The notes under the pieces: generated by a model
The model's database searches: none
What the model saw: the letters and a program-made list of their open reading frames with translations, nothing else
What the model was told of the DNA's origin: nothing
NCBI RefSeq assembly: GCF_000423925.1
Contig: NZ_AUIX01000001.1
Span: 62,001 to 126,000, forward strand
Length of the DNA: 64,000 nt
Source of the DNA: Butyrivibrio sp. VCD2006
Lineage (GTDB): Bacteria; Bacillota; Clostridia; Lachnospirales; Lachnospiraceae
Reading direction: 5' to 3'
In this document: piece by piece, positions 55,546 through 63,234 of the stretch
How positions within the stretch are numbered: the first letter of the stretch is position 1
Layout: every line of letters starts with the position of its first letter
Program-made: the position numbers and the translations under genes

Positions 55546-55567
55546 AGTAGTTACCTCGAATTCTCAT
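55532..55567 (-). CDS. Leader peptide MRIRGNYSVQL
   Basis: ATG at 55567 with AAAAGGAG six bases upstream; 11 residues then TAA. It opens with MRIR, an Arg-x-Arg arrangement like the MRLR start of ErmD leader peptide, where the +x+ motif halts ribosomes in the presence of macrolides. The codons for Ser-Val-Gln form the 5' arm of the outer stem, so a stalled ribosome would reshape the RNA. Function is inferred. Confidence 0.55.
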   Translation of the reverse strand: MRIRGNYSVQL

Positions 55568-55616
55568 ATAATCTCCTTTTCAGAATATTTTCTTTGTTTT
55601 TGGAATATTAGCACTT

Positions 55617-55645
55617 AGTGTACGACTAATTTCCAAACTTTTCAA
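55617..55645 (-). promoter_or_regulatory. Promoter of methyltransferase leader
   Basis: On the minus strand TTGAAA (55640-55645) and TACACT (55617-55622) are 17 bases apart, about 50 bases before the leader ATG. This predicts a leader of about 240 bases before the methyltransferase. The rest of 55646-55743 is AT-rich, with nothing further supported. Confidence 0.5.
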
Positions 55646-55743
55646 TAGTTCAAATACAATTTATCTAATTTTGTGATAATTATGCATATACACATCCGGA
55701 TGTAATACTATTATCAATAAATTCAAAGCTGCTTTATTCTGAC

Positions 55744-56586
55744 TTAATCTTTGTAAAAACTTCTTGTCTGCCCTATAACAATGGCCTTTGCATCGTGTCC
55801 GTGTCCTATCTCATTGGTCTTAGCCACAGGAAGGTCATCACCAATATGCATCTTCAAAAGATCAAATACAGACAGCTCCATGCCGGATTTTTCATACTCA
55901 GTAAATGTACCAAGGAGTACTCCCGCCACCTGGTCAAACACTCCCATATGTTCTAGCTGTGTAAAAAGTGTAGCCATAGGTCCGCACTGTCCGCTTAAAG
56001 ATTCAAGCAAGAGGATTTTTCCTGTCATATCAGGCCAGAACTGCGTTCCTGCAAGCTTTGTGAGGCATCTGATATTTCCTCCAACCACAATTCCCTCCAT
56101 GGAGTCACCCTGAAGGAATTCATATTTCACATCGAAGAGATCCTCGTTTTTACCTTCAATATAGTCCTTAAATCTCTTCTGTTGGAGCTCTGCCTTAGAC
56201 CACACCAGATTCTTTATCTGAAAGAGTACAGATGACTTTCCGCTTTTCGCATATATGGAATTGATCACAGTGGTGAGATCGCTGTAGCCCCAAAACATCT
56301 TGTCCGCATTCTCTATAACATCAAAATCCAGATATTTGAGTACTCCGTTTGCCAGATCTCCGCCCGATATGTCATATATCGCATCTATGGAATCATCCTT
56401 GAAAAAGTTCATCAGATCTTCGGCGCGTTCCTTGTCAGTTCCGCTGAACTTATCTATTTTATCTAAAATGTGCGGTGCCCTTACTGCCTCAATTCCCATG
56501 CCATAAAGCACATCGCAAAGCTTATCAAGCTCCGGCATCCAATCCTCTATATGCCCGTTTGAACATGCTGATAATCCTACCTTCAT
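55744..56586 (-). CDS. S66-family peptidase (LD-carboxypeptidase/MccF type)
   Basis: 280 residues. S66 catalytic triad regions are visible: Ser in WGYSDLTTVIN (about 100), Glu in LLLESLSGQCGP (about 200), and His in NEIGHGHDAKA (about 265). Family members cut LD-bonds in muropeptides or detoxify microcin C-like peptidyl adenylates. Cytosolic, no signal peptide. Self-immunity versus cell-wall recycling cannot be decided here. Confidence 0.83.
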   Translation of the reverse strand: MKVGLSACSNGHIEDWMPELDKLCDVLYGMGIEAVRAPHILDKIDKFSGTDKERAEDLMNFFKDDSIDAIYDISGGDLANGVLKYLDFDVIENADKMFWGYSDLTTVINSIYAKSGKSSVLFQIKNLVWSKAELQQKRFKDYIEGKNEDLFDVKYEFLQGDSMEGIVVGGNIRCLTKLAGTQFWPDMTGKILLLESLSGQCGPMATLFTQLEHMGVFDQVAGVLLGTFTEYEKSGMELSVFDLLKMHIGDDLPVAKTNEIGHGHDAKAIVIGQTRSFYKD

Positions 56587-56800
56587 ACCAGTTCTCCTCT
56601 ACTCTTTTATTCTAAACCATAAAAAAATAATATCTCACAATACACCCATTTGCCATGATTTTACACTTATCTTTTAAGCACGTGATATCCAAAAACACCT
56701 GCCTCTTTTTGTAATTCTAGTGCATTGTATCCCTCAGTTTTTCATCATAGAATACTCTATATGAAAAATGTTAGAAGGGTATCTTTATTGGGGAAAACAT

Positions 56801-57532
56801 ATGTCAGAAAAAATCAGTCTTTTATTTCCGGATCAGACTTTAAAATTCAATAAATTAAGCGAGGTCACACTTCATGATATAGGCATGGATAACATTGTCA
56901 CAAAGCTGTCCATTCAGCCTGCGGAGCAGACCTACATTTACAATGTAATGAGCATGATGACTGACTCAGCTAAAAACGCCAAATTCCGAAGCGAGATTTT
57001 CGATGACCTTATGAAAAATCGGGAAATGCGCGAAAAAATTGTGGCGCTTTTTGACAGGATAAATTTCCTTAGGGAGTACGGAAGCTACAAGCATGACCAC
57101 GACCATGAGCTGGGTATCTGGGATCTTCTGCATAGACTGGAAGAAATCAACGATTATATCCAGTGCCTTGATTCAATTTATGAATGTCTGTCGACTGCTG
57201 ATATCCACTCAGAAGGCCTTATCGCACTCAAGGATTATGTTCAAAAGCTCTACAACGACAACGGCTATGAGGGTTATTTCATTGCAAGAGACTGTTCAAA
57301 GGCAATCCTTGATAAGGGCTGTCGCACCATTTACAACACTCATATGCACAAGCTCGCCTACGATATAGATGAGCTGAACGAAAAAAGTGGTCAGTTCAAG
57401 GCAGCTTCCCTGATCGTCGCATCAGATAACGGAGTCCGCTCCTATAAAGTGAAGCTTGCCCCGCCGGTTGGTCTGTCCTATGCCGCAGATATCGCTAAAA
57501 AATATGGTGTAACCTACGAGATGCTGACATAA
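56801..57532 (+). CDS. Uncharacterised protein with possible MutS-like core segments
   Basis: 243 residues from ATG at 56801 (GGGG upstream; ATG at 56768 is an alternative). Largely helical (YIYNVMSMMTDSAKNAKF, LLHRLEEINDYIQCLDSIY). The N-terminal helices resemble the lever/core of MutS-family proteins, and the end (GLSYAADIAKKYGV) recalls the segment after the MutS ATPase. No Walker A is present. It may be a core-only MutS relative or an internally deleted gene. Not confidently assigned. Confidence 0.5.
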   Translation: MSEKISLLFPDQTLKFNKLSEVTLHDIGMDNIVTKLSIQPAEQTYIYNVMSMMTDSAKNAKFRSEIFDDLMKNREMREKIVALFDRINFLREYGSYKHDHDHELGIWDLLHRLEEINDYIQCLDSIYECLSTADIHSEGLIALKDYVQKLYNDNGYEGYFIARDCSKAILDKGCRTIYNTHMHKLAYDIDELNEKSGQFKAASLIVASDNGVRSYKVKLAPPVGLSYAADIAKKYGVTYEMLT

Positions 57533-57545
57533 TAATTTACTAAAA

Positions 57546-57581
57546 AAATCCTCAGAGCATTGATACGTGCCCTGAGGATTT
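57546..57581. terminator. Bidirectional terminator
   Basis: Stem AAATCCTCAGAGCA / TGCCCTGAGGATTT with one mismatch. Plus-strand TTTTATG and minus-strand TTTTTTAG follow, between genes converging from both sides. Confidence 0.82.
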
Positions 57582-57599
57582 TTATGTTTTTATTTTATA

Positions 57600-58169
57600 T
57601 TATTTTTTACCAAAGAAATCTCTGTATGTAATGTGCTGGTCAAACTCAAGTGCACCACCATCAAGCATATAGAAATCTCTGTCAGAAGCATTGAATACCA
57701 CAACAATCTGCCTGTCATTGAGTTTTATAATTCCCTTTGGAGTGCAGAATGCCTTTCCATGTAAGGAAATGAATACCGGATTTTCAGGCATTGTGAAGCC
57801 TTCCTTTATGTCAAATGTGACACCGGCATCTCTAACTCCACAAGGAAGAGTAACGTGAAAAGCACCAACTACATTTGCTCCGAGCTTAGAAGCAATTTTC
57901 TGTGCAGTTCCTGTATAAACAGGATTTACATGAGTAATAACAGCTGTCATTCCGGTTACTTCGTCAGCGTCCCGCTTTACTCCGCCAACACCTGTGGAAA
58001 CAGGAATGAAAGTATCTGTCTCAACCATCTCAGCACCGAGAACCGCATTGTTCTCAAGCTCACCCGGCACAATTTTGTCGGGGCTAAGAGGTGCTGCACT
58101 AGCTGAAATTGTCAGTGCACAAAACAATGTTGTTGCCAGGATTACAGAAATAATTTTCTTCATTTTCAT
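57600..58169 (-). CDS. Secreted hypothetical protein
   Basis: 189 residues with a signal peptide (residues about 1-26, cleavage near ASA-AP). The mature part is beta-rich with one Cys pair (LPCGV and AFCTPKG), which could form a disulfide. No family is recognised. SD AGGAGG-like purines lie upstream, and the gene ends in the bidirectional terminator. Confidence 0.6.
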   Translation of the reverse strand: MKMKKIISVILATTLFCALTISASAAPLSPDKIVPGELENNAVLGAEMVETDTFIPVSTGVGGVKRDADEVTGMTAVITHVNPVYTGTAQKIASKLGANVVGAFHVTLPCGVRDAGVTFDIKEGFTMPENPVFISLHGKAFCTPKGIIKLNDRQIVVVFNASDRDFYMLDGGALEFDQHITYRDFFGKK

Positions 58170-58284
58170 TACCTCCTAAAATTAGAACTGTTGAAATGAT
58201 AGAACTACTTCAATTAGGCAACATCATAACCGAAATTAATTAAAATCCGCTTTATAAAGAATTAAGTTTTTATTAAGCCTTGCA

Positions 58285-58722
58285 TTATCCCTTAAAGCCT
58301 GCAGATTCACCCATCTGCTTCTGCAAATCCTTGATCAGACTTTCTTTTTTTCTTGCATCCGCGAACACACTGTAGTAATAGATTCCCGCCAGGATGATGT
58401 ATGGAATCGTAAAGGATCGATAGAGCTCAAACCATCCTCTTGGAGTAATCGTATCGAAGCGGCTTATAATAAGGAGCAGCACTGCAATCAGCGCACACGC
58501 CACCAGATATTGAATAACCATCATCAAAAGCGGGCTCACACTATCAAAGAGCCCATGCATCGATAAAACCACAGAAGCTATGATACATATCGCAAACATC
58601 AGGAGTTCGTTCATGTTATTAGTCTGACCGCCCAGCATAATATTGCAAACTGTAGCAGATACAGAAACCATCGTGTATGAAATACTGATCATTAAGGCTA
58701 AATTGCTAAAATACTTTTTCAC
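58285..58722 (-). CDS. DUF3021-family membrane protein
   Basis: 145 residues with four predicted transmembrane helices (about 5-28, 38-58, 65-88, 105-125). DUF3021 proteins are commonly encoded next to LytTR regulators and seem to modulate them from the membrane. GTG start overlaps the LytTR stop (TAGTG), so it is coupled. Confidence 0.78.
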   Translation of the reverse strand: MKKYFSNLALMISISYTMVSVSATVCNIMLGGQTNNMNELLMFAICIIASVVLSMHGLFDSVSPLLMMVIQYLVACALIAVLLLIISRFDTITPRGWFELYRSFTIPYIILAGIYYYSVFADARKKESLIKDLQKQMGESAGFKG

Positions 58723-59192
58723 TATACCATTCTCCGCATTTTCTGAAGATACTGATCAAATTCCTTCTTGTAGCTTCTGTTGACACAGATTCTCTCACCA
58801 TTATCAAAATAGGCATAAACCTTCATGTTAAGGTCAGGCTTTAGCTGTTTTATTTTGAAAATGTTTATGAGATTGGACTTGGAAACTCTCACAAATCCAT
58901 AGTTCCAAAGAAGCTCCTCGCACTCCGCAAGAGTCTTCATGATTCGATAAACACCATTTCCTGTGTACATGAAAAGCTTTCTGTCCACATAGTCCAGGTA
59001 GTATACCTCTTTTGGATCGATAAGTATCTCTTCACCATCGTCAAGATCATCATCCGCAGGTCTTCCTGAAAGCGATATCCTCTCTGATTTGACGATATCC
59101 ATTATCTGCTTAATCTGTGGACGCATATTTGAGAAATACACGTCCACATGCTCATCTAAAATGTTCTTATCTTCGAATAGATTTAGCTTCAT
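58722..59192 (-). CDS. LytTR-family transcriptional regulator
   Basis: 156 residues without a receiver domain. N-terminal about 45 residues are helical; the LytTR DNA-binding domain spans about 50-152 (DPKEVYYLDYVDRKL, NYGFVRVSKSNLINIFKIKQL, NGERICVNRSYKKEF). It binds direct repeats spaced about 21 bases; such repeats are found at 60232-60265 upstream of the operon. Starts nine bases after the alpha/beta hydrolase. Confidence 0.88.
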   Translation of the reverse strand: MKLNLFEDKNILDEHVDVYFSNMRPQIKQIMDIVKSERISLSGRPADDDLDDGEEILIDPKEVYYLDYVDRKLFMYTGNGVYRIMKTLAECEELLWNYGFVRVSKSNLINIFKIKQLKPDLNMKVYAYFDNGERICVNRSYKKEFDQYLQKMRRMV

Positions 59193-59200
59193 ACTCCCAT

Positions 59201-60163
59201 TTATAATCCGGCATTTGCAAGGAAATCCTCAACATATTCCATGTATCCTGCAGGATCATCAATAACTCCTTCAATGTGTGCACTGTCTACATAAGCAATG
59301 CTCTTTACTTCGCTTCCAACATTTTCATATACTTCCTCAACCTTCTCAGGAAGACAAACTGTATCTTTTTCTGAAACAAATACAAGTGTAGGAAGCTGAT
59401 CATTTGCTACAACCTTGATTGTATCACCCTTGTTCCAGTTAACATGGTAGCAAATATCTGAGTAAAGCTTACCTGTTTCAATTAAGTAAGATGTCATAGC
59501 TGATTCCATTTCCACCGGGTCATCATCTGCAATGACGCTTCTGATCATGTACTCCATTCCGGGAACAGGGCTATCAAGTATAACGGCATCTGCTGCCTCT
59601 ACGGTTCCGGGAGTTACGTTTGATGCATAAACTGCTGTAACCTCTCCGCCCATTGACTGGCCGTGAACAATAACCTTTGAGCTTCCAAGAGTCTCTCTTG
59701 CATACTTTACAAGAGCCTTAACATCGCGCTGCTCATTAACACCAAAAGTTACCTTTGTATCAGGGTTTAATCCGTGGCCTCTGTCATCAAAAGCAATTAC
59801 GTCATAACCTCTCTCAATATACTGCTGTGCAAGAGGATAGGTTGCTACTCTGTCGCCGCCGGCTCCGTGTACAAGTACTACGCACTTGTCGCTATCCATA
59901 TCGAAATATGTTGCGGGAACAACATTTCCATCCTCTGCTGTAGCTGAAATCTCTTCGCCCTTATATGTAGCATTAAATCCGTCAAGGTCAAATCCATATT
60001 TTGCAAGCTGCTTAACTGAATTGCCCTGAGTATCATTGTTTTTATTCTGATAAAATACGCCATCGGTAACAAGCTTTGCCATTCCGATTGAGCCGACAAC
60101 TATCAGCGCTGCAACTACTCCTAATGTGATTTTTATTACCTTAACGATTGTGTTCTTTTTCAT
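59201..60163 (-). CDS. Membrane-anchored alpha/beta hydrolase
   Basis: 320 residues. N-terminal transmembrane helix (about 8-30), then an alpha/beta hydrolase with nucleophile GQSMGGE (about 169), acid in FVSEKDTVCLP and His in DSAHIEG. It probably acts outside the membrane on an unknown ester. First gene of an operon with LytTR and DUF3021. Confidence 0.82.
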   Translation of the reverse strand: MKKNTIVKVIKITLGVVAALIVVGSIGMAKLVTDGVFYQNKNNDTQGNSVKQLAKYGFDLDGFNATYKGEEISATAEDGNVVPATYFDMDSDKCVVLVHGAGGDRVATYPLAQQYIERGYDVIAFDDRGHGLNPDTKVTFGVNEQRDVKALVKYARETLGSSKVIVHGQSMGGEVTAVYASNVTPGTVEAADAVILDSPVPGMEYMIRSVIADDDPVEMESAMTSYLIETGKLYSDICYHVNWNKGDTIKVVANDQLPTLVFVSEKDTVCLPEKVEEVYENVGSEVKSIAYVDSAHIEGVIDDPAGYMEYVEDFLANAGL

Positions 60164-60198
60164 TTGTTTTGTGCTCCTTTTCTTAAGATGTTTTTACT

Positions 60199-60265
60199 TT
60201 ATCAGAAAAAGAAAACCCAAATATTCAAATCTGCATAAGTTGCATTTGGGGATGCACAAGTTGCA
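60199..60265 (-). promoter_or_regulatory. LytTR-type direct repeats and promoter
   Basis: TGCATAAGTTGCA (60232-60244) and TGCACAAGTTGCA (60253-60265) on the plus strand differ at one base and start 21 bases apart, two helical turns. Toward the gene lie a weak -35 (ATTCAA 60223-60228) and -10 (TTATCA 60199-60204) on the minus strand. This spacing and position fit an activating LytTR site and suggest autoregulation. Confidence 0.6.
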
Positions 60266-60280
60266 ATTGACATTAGATTC

Positions 60281-60841
60281 TCATACTCCGTATATCGCTA
60301 TACCCAGCACTGCTGACGCTATTATCAGCATTATCGGAGTCATTTTCTTTTTAAGTAATTTCCTTGAACCATAGTAAATTACAGCCAATATTGCTGTAAG
60401 AATAATCGGTAACATATCCTTATTTTCTGTAACCGGATATATTCCGTTTTTAATAATCATATAAACACCTGTAGATAGTATTATTCCTATAATACAGGGC
60501 TTTAGTCCTCTTAAAATCGCCTGAACATATTGATTTTCAAGAAGCTTTTTAAGAAGGACCATAATCAGTAGAATTATAAGGAATGCAGGAAGTACCACAG
60601 CCAGCGTCGCAAGTGCTGCGCCTAAAATGCCGGCTTGTCTGCTGCCTACATAAGTTGCGAGGTTGACCATAATAGGGCCGGGCGTACTCTCGCCAATAGC
60701 TATCATATCCATTACGGATTCTTCATCCATCCAGCCATACTCAAGCACAACATCTCTTATAAGCGGTATTGCACCATACGCCCCACCAAAAGAGAAAAAT
60801 CCAACCTTTAAAAATCCAATGAGCAAATCCAGATAAATCAT
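60281..60841 (-). CDS. Chromate transporter-type protein, second half
   Basis: 186 residues, about five membrane helices. Family motif FFSFGGAYGAIPLIRDVVLEYGW with GESTPGPIMVNLATYVG shows the CHR domain. CHR proteins are often split as two half-size genes; this is the second. ATG overlaps the first half by four bases (ATGA). Chromate is a name only; the natural substrate may be another anion. Confidence 0.85.
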   Translation of the reverse strand: MIYLDLLIGFLKVGFFSFGGAYGAIPLIRDVVLEYGWMDEESVMDMIAIGESTPGPIMVNLATYVGSRQAGILGAALATLAVVLPAFLIILLIMVLLKKLLENQYVQAILRGLKPCIIGIILSTGVYMIIKNGIYPVTENKDMLPIILTAILAVIYYGSRKLLKKKMTPIMLIIASAVLGIAIYGV

Positions 60842-61410
60842 TTAGATTCACCACCTTTCCCTGATGGTGAGCCGAGAGCCATATAGACTGACAAACTGAT
60901 AATTCCAGAGATCAACATCAGACTTATTGATGAAAACTTCCAGGAAAAAATGTTTATGAGAAGCATCACAAAGAATGAACAGCCCATGATTACGCATGGA
61001 AACTTTTTCTTTTTCATCTTACTTATCATATTGATTGCTACATCCAGAATCAGTATTCCGACTGCGATACGAATTCCTTTAAATGCGTTGGCAATCCATG
61101 TAATCTCAAGAAAGCTGTCCAGGAATCTGGAGATAATCAGAATTATTATGAATGAAGGAAGCACCATTCCAACGGTCGCTGCAATGGCACCCGCTAAACC
61201 TCTTTTCTTATATCCAACATATGTAGCACAGTTAATTGCTATCGGTCCGGGAGTGGACTGGGCAATAACTGTTACATTCATCATCTCTTCATGCGTGATC
61301 CACTTTTTCTGTTCCACACAGATATTTTCAATCAATGAAATCATGGCCAGTCCACCGCCAAAGGTGAACAGCCCTATTTTTGCAAATGTAATAAATAGTG
61401 TAAAAAGCAT
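60838..61410 (-). CDS. Chromate transporter-type protein, first half
   Basis: 190 residues with the CHR motif FTFGGGLAMISLIENICVE and AQSTPGPIAINCATYVGYK. Same fold as its downstream partner. It begins one base over the NUDIX stop (TAATG). The short-chain paired arrangement is typical for this family in Firmicutes. Confidence 0.85.
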   Translation of the reverse strand: MLFTLFITFAKIGLFTFGGGLAMISLIENICVEQKKWITHEEMMNVTVIAQSTPGPIAINCATYVGYKKRGLAGAIAATVGMVLPSFIIILIISRFLDSFLEITWIANAFKGIRIAVGILILDVAINMISKMKKKKFPCVIMGCSFFVMLLINIFSWKFSSISLMLISGIISLSVYMALGSPSGKGGESK

Positions 61411-61892
61411 TATATCCCCAATAGTTCCTTAAGAGCAGTATATTCCCTTAAATACATTCCCCTTCGCATCTCATCAGTAGCTCTGTAGGATTCATGCTTA
61501 GAGAATTCCTCAATAGCTTCATCCACCGAAACCCATCTGGTCTCCATTTTTACAGCAAGCTCCTGCTCAGTATAGTTTGTCTTGGTCTCACCAACTATTT
61601 TGCATAAGAAATACTTGGAATGTCCCATCCAGTCTTCGTAGTACTCCATGATATCAAGCTTGCAGTCAGAGACCTCAACTACTTTTCCTGTCTCCTCAGC
61701 CATCTCCCTGATACAGCACTCTTCCTCGTTTTCACCCTCCTCGAGTCCGCCACCCGGAATCATGTACTGACCATTGTCCGGCTCATAGGTAAGAAGGATT
61801 TTTCCATCCTGCACTATTATTCCTCTGCAGGCAATACGGCTTTTAACCCAACTGCCAAAATAGTTGTCCCCAACAATTTCTACTTCTTTCAT
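61410..61892 (-). CDS. NUDIX hydrolase
   Basis: 160 residues from ATG at 61892 (GGAGG 11 bases upstream). An alternative TTG at 61910 with GAGG six bases upstream is possible. Nudix box GGGLEEGENEEECCIREMAEETG is complete (Gx5Ex7REUxEExGU pattern). It hydrolyses nucleoside-diphosphate-linked compounds. It is coupled to the CHR transporter pair. Confidence 0.87.
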   Translation of the reverse strand: MKEVEIVGDNYFGSWVKSRIACRGIIVQDGKILLTYEPDNGQYMIPGGGLEEGENEEECCIREMAEETGKVVEVSDCKLDIMEYYEDWMGHSKYFLCKIVGETKTNYTEQELAVKMETRWVSVDEAIEEFSKHESYRATDEMRRGMYLREYTALKELLGI

Positions 61893-61953
61893 GTTCAAAT
61901 ATTCCTCCAAACTTCACCTCCATTATGTAGTTTTTGTCCCCTCTATATACTTA

Positions 61954-62484
61954 TCACTCTACAGTAAGACGTTCTCTAGCCTCATCCATGCTGATACATT
62001 TTGCAAATCTGCCTGGCCACATGAACTCATTGTAGTAGTGGTAGCATGCATCGTTATTCATATACACATTGTCAAAAGTTGAGTTAGTGTGTTCCGGAAC
62101 CAGCACTTCGAAACCATTATCGAAGGCTGTCCTTATTGTTGCGTCTATGCAGAAATTGGTCTGAAGTCCGATTATCATCAAAGCCTTCTCATCCTTGTCC
62201 CGCAAATATTTGAGAAGTCCTGTAGATGGATGCAGTGCACTGTTTACTGTTTTTGTGAAAATCTTTTCTCTGCCTTCAGGTGCAACCTCTTCAAATATCT
62301 CGTAGTCCTCATCCCCTATTGAAAAACCGCTTCCAGGTCCATCATCATGCTGCACAAAAATCACTTCCTGACCATTACTTCGTGCAAGGGCAATTAGCTC
62401 TTTTACATTGGCCAAAAACTTTTCAAATCTATATAATCTGTTGTCAGTAATTCCCTTTTGAATATCTATTACAAGTAATGTCAT
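61954..62484 (-). CDS. Isochorismatase-family cysteine hydrolase
   Basis: 176 residues from ATG at 62484 (GGAGAG upstream; an in-frame start 25 codons earlier is not needed). Catalytic triad: Asp in LVIDIQKG, Lys in the FTKTVNSAL region, Cys in GLQTNFCIDATIRTA. Typical nicotinamidase/isochorismatase fold. Substrate unknown. Confidence 0.85.
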   Translation of the reverse strand: MTLLVIDIQKGITDNRLYRFEKFLANVKELIALARSNGQEVIFVQHDDGPGSGFSIGDEDYEIFEEVAPEGREKIFTKTVNSALHPSTGLLKYLRDKDEKALMIIGLQTNFCIDATIRTAFDNGFEVLVPEHTNSTFDNVYMNNDACYHYYNEFMWPGRFAKCISMDEARERLTVE

Positions 62485-62561
62485 TATTGTCTCTCCAGAA
62501 TTTTCCAATATGTTATTTAATTGTATTTGTGCTAAAAAACTATATTTATAATATGGCACTA

Positions 62562-63158
62562 TTACTTTGTGATCACTGCAATTGCACAGGGCATTCTACC
62601 ATCAACCACGCAATATTTTACATCCTTATATCCCATGTCTGCAAAGAATTTCTTGTAAGAAGAAAGATCAAATTGCTGCTTGAAATCCGCTCCCAAAAGT
62701 TCAACAAATTTTACAGCGAAATTAGCTGAAGTCTTTGACTTGTTTATGTAAGTCGGAATGATAACCTTGCCACCGGGCTTTACTACGCGCAGCATCTCTG
62801 ATAGCGCCTTCTCCGGCTCAGGTAATAAGTGAATTACATTTCCCGCAACCACCTTATCAAACCTGTTTGCTTTGCACTTTATGTTTGTTATGTCTGCTTT
62901 CTTGAAGCTGACATTCTTATACTCTTTACATTTTGCTTCTGCCTGTTTGAGCATTCCTGATGAAAAATCTGTTGCAATCAGGCTCCTACATTTTGGTGCA
63001 ATATACTGGCTTATTGCACCTGTACCACAGGCACACTCAAACACTTCATCTGATTTGCTAATAAATTCCGCTACCTTTTTTCCTGTCCCGGAGTAAACCT
63101 TGTGGTTGTACACATTCTCAAAGAAATCATATAGCGGTGATATTTTATCCCAAAACAT
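62562..63158 (-). CDS. Class I SAM-dependent methyltransferase (UbiE-like)
   Basis: 198 residues. Motif I VFECACGTGAISQYI (about 40-54), then TDFSSGMLKQA and MLRVVKPGGKVIIPTY. Small-molecule methyltransferase of the UbiE/MPMT type; target unknown. ATG with AGGA upstream. Confidence 0.85.
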   Translation of the reverse strand: MFWDKISPLYDFFENVYNHKVYSGTGKKVAEFISKSDEVFECACGTGAISQYIAPKCRSLIATDFSSGMLKQAEAKCKEYKNVSFKKADITNIKCKANRFDKVVAGNVIHLLPEPEKALSEMLRVVKPGGKVIIPTYINKSKTSANFAVKFVELLGADFKQQFDLSSYKKFFADMGYKDVKYCVVDGRMPCAIAVITK

Positions 63159-63234
63159 TTTTCTAATCCTCCGTACGTTTATCTATTTAATCAGAACTTT
63201 CCAATCATCCGTCATTCCTCTTAACTATTTAATA

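Noticed and set aside
60281..61410. Split chromate transporter as a broken gene
   Set aside because: Both halves have intact motifs and a four-base ATGA overlap. Paired half-size CHR genes are a normal form of the family.
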